From the NCBI GenBank assembly GCA_016932145.1, contig JAFGDI010000249.1:1-5865 (forward strand): DNA of 5,865 nucleotides, in the 5' to 3' direction. Under the pieces are notes generated by a model. It had not been told where the DNA came from. It worked only from the letters and a program-made list of their open reading frames with translations, and made no database searches. How positions within the stretch are numbered: the stretch's first letter is position 1; each line of letters opens with the position of its first letter. Below are positions 5,843 to 5,865 of this stretch, piece by piece. The DNA is from Sedimentisphaerales bacterium. Its GTDB lineage: Bacteria > Planctomycetota > Phycisphaerae > Sedimentisphaerales > SM23-30. A program made the position numbers and the translations under genes.

Positions 5843-5865
5843 TTAACAAGTTTTCGTTTTGGCTG

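Overview
The window holds three complete protein genes and a dense block of intergenic repeats. One gene on the plus strand (181-2379) converges with a two-gene operon on the minus strand (transcribed from about 5807 down to 2889). The roughly 510 bases between the two stop codons are almost entirely repeat and hairpin DNA. The organism is a Gram-negative-type bacterium: one product is a membrane protein with a periplasmic adaptor (HlyD-like) half, and another has a signal peptide. PqqD-like/M50/HlyD fusions and large exported alpha/alpha-toroid proteins would fit the Planctomycetes-Verrucomicrobia-Lentisphaerae group, but that is a guess from protein style, not shown by the sequence.

Left part (1-180): no gene can be assigned. 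It may include the last codons of an upstream gene, plus a small hairpin and a weak promoter-like sequence. Then 181-2379 encodes a 732-residue fusion: an N-terminal PqqD-like winged-helix domain, a multi-pass M50 (site-2 protease) core with intact zinc ligands, and a C-terminal HlyD-type adaptor. This architecture suggests recognition, intramembrane proteolysis and envelope transport or export in one polypeptide. Two strong hairpins followed by T-rich stretches (2403-2436 and 2455-2483) close its transcription unit.

Middle part (2381-2920): an array of imperfect repeats of about 115 bp. Each unit is built from a GC-rich head (TTACGCCGG.CGGGCGAA type), a G-run-rich body and a 7-bp-stem hairpin. 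One head copy is inverted, so 2381-2401 and 2727-2747 form a 20/21 inverted repeat. The array runs into the 3' end of the minus-strand gene and supplies its last nine or ten codons and its stop.

Right part (minus strand): a perfect TATAAT box at 5814-5819 lies ahead of a 203-residue, roughly six-helix membrane protein resembling the DUF2238/YjdF type. Only seven bases separate it from a 752-residue secreted protein with an N-terminal beta-rich region and a C-terminal helical-toroid region like those of carbohydrate-active enzymes. The upstream gene's stop codon lies inside the downstream gene's Shine-Dalgarno sequence, so the two are probably translationally coupled. Their joint function is not known to me.

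No CRISPR array, tRNA, rRNA or recognisable transposase gene was seen. The most unusual item is the intergenic repeat array, followed by the three-part protease/adaptor fusion.
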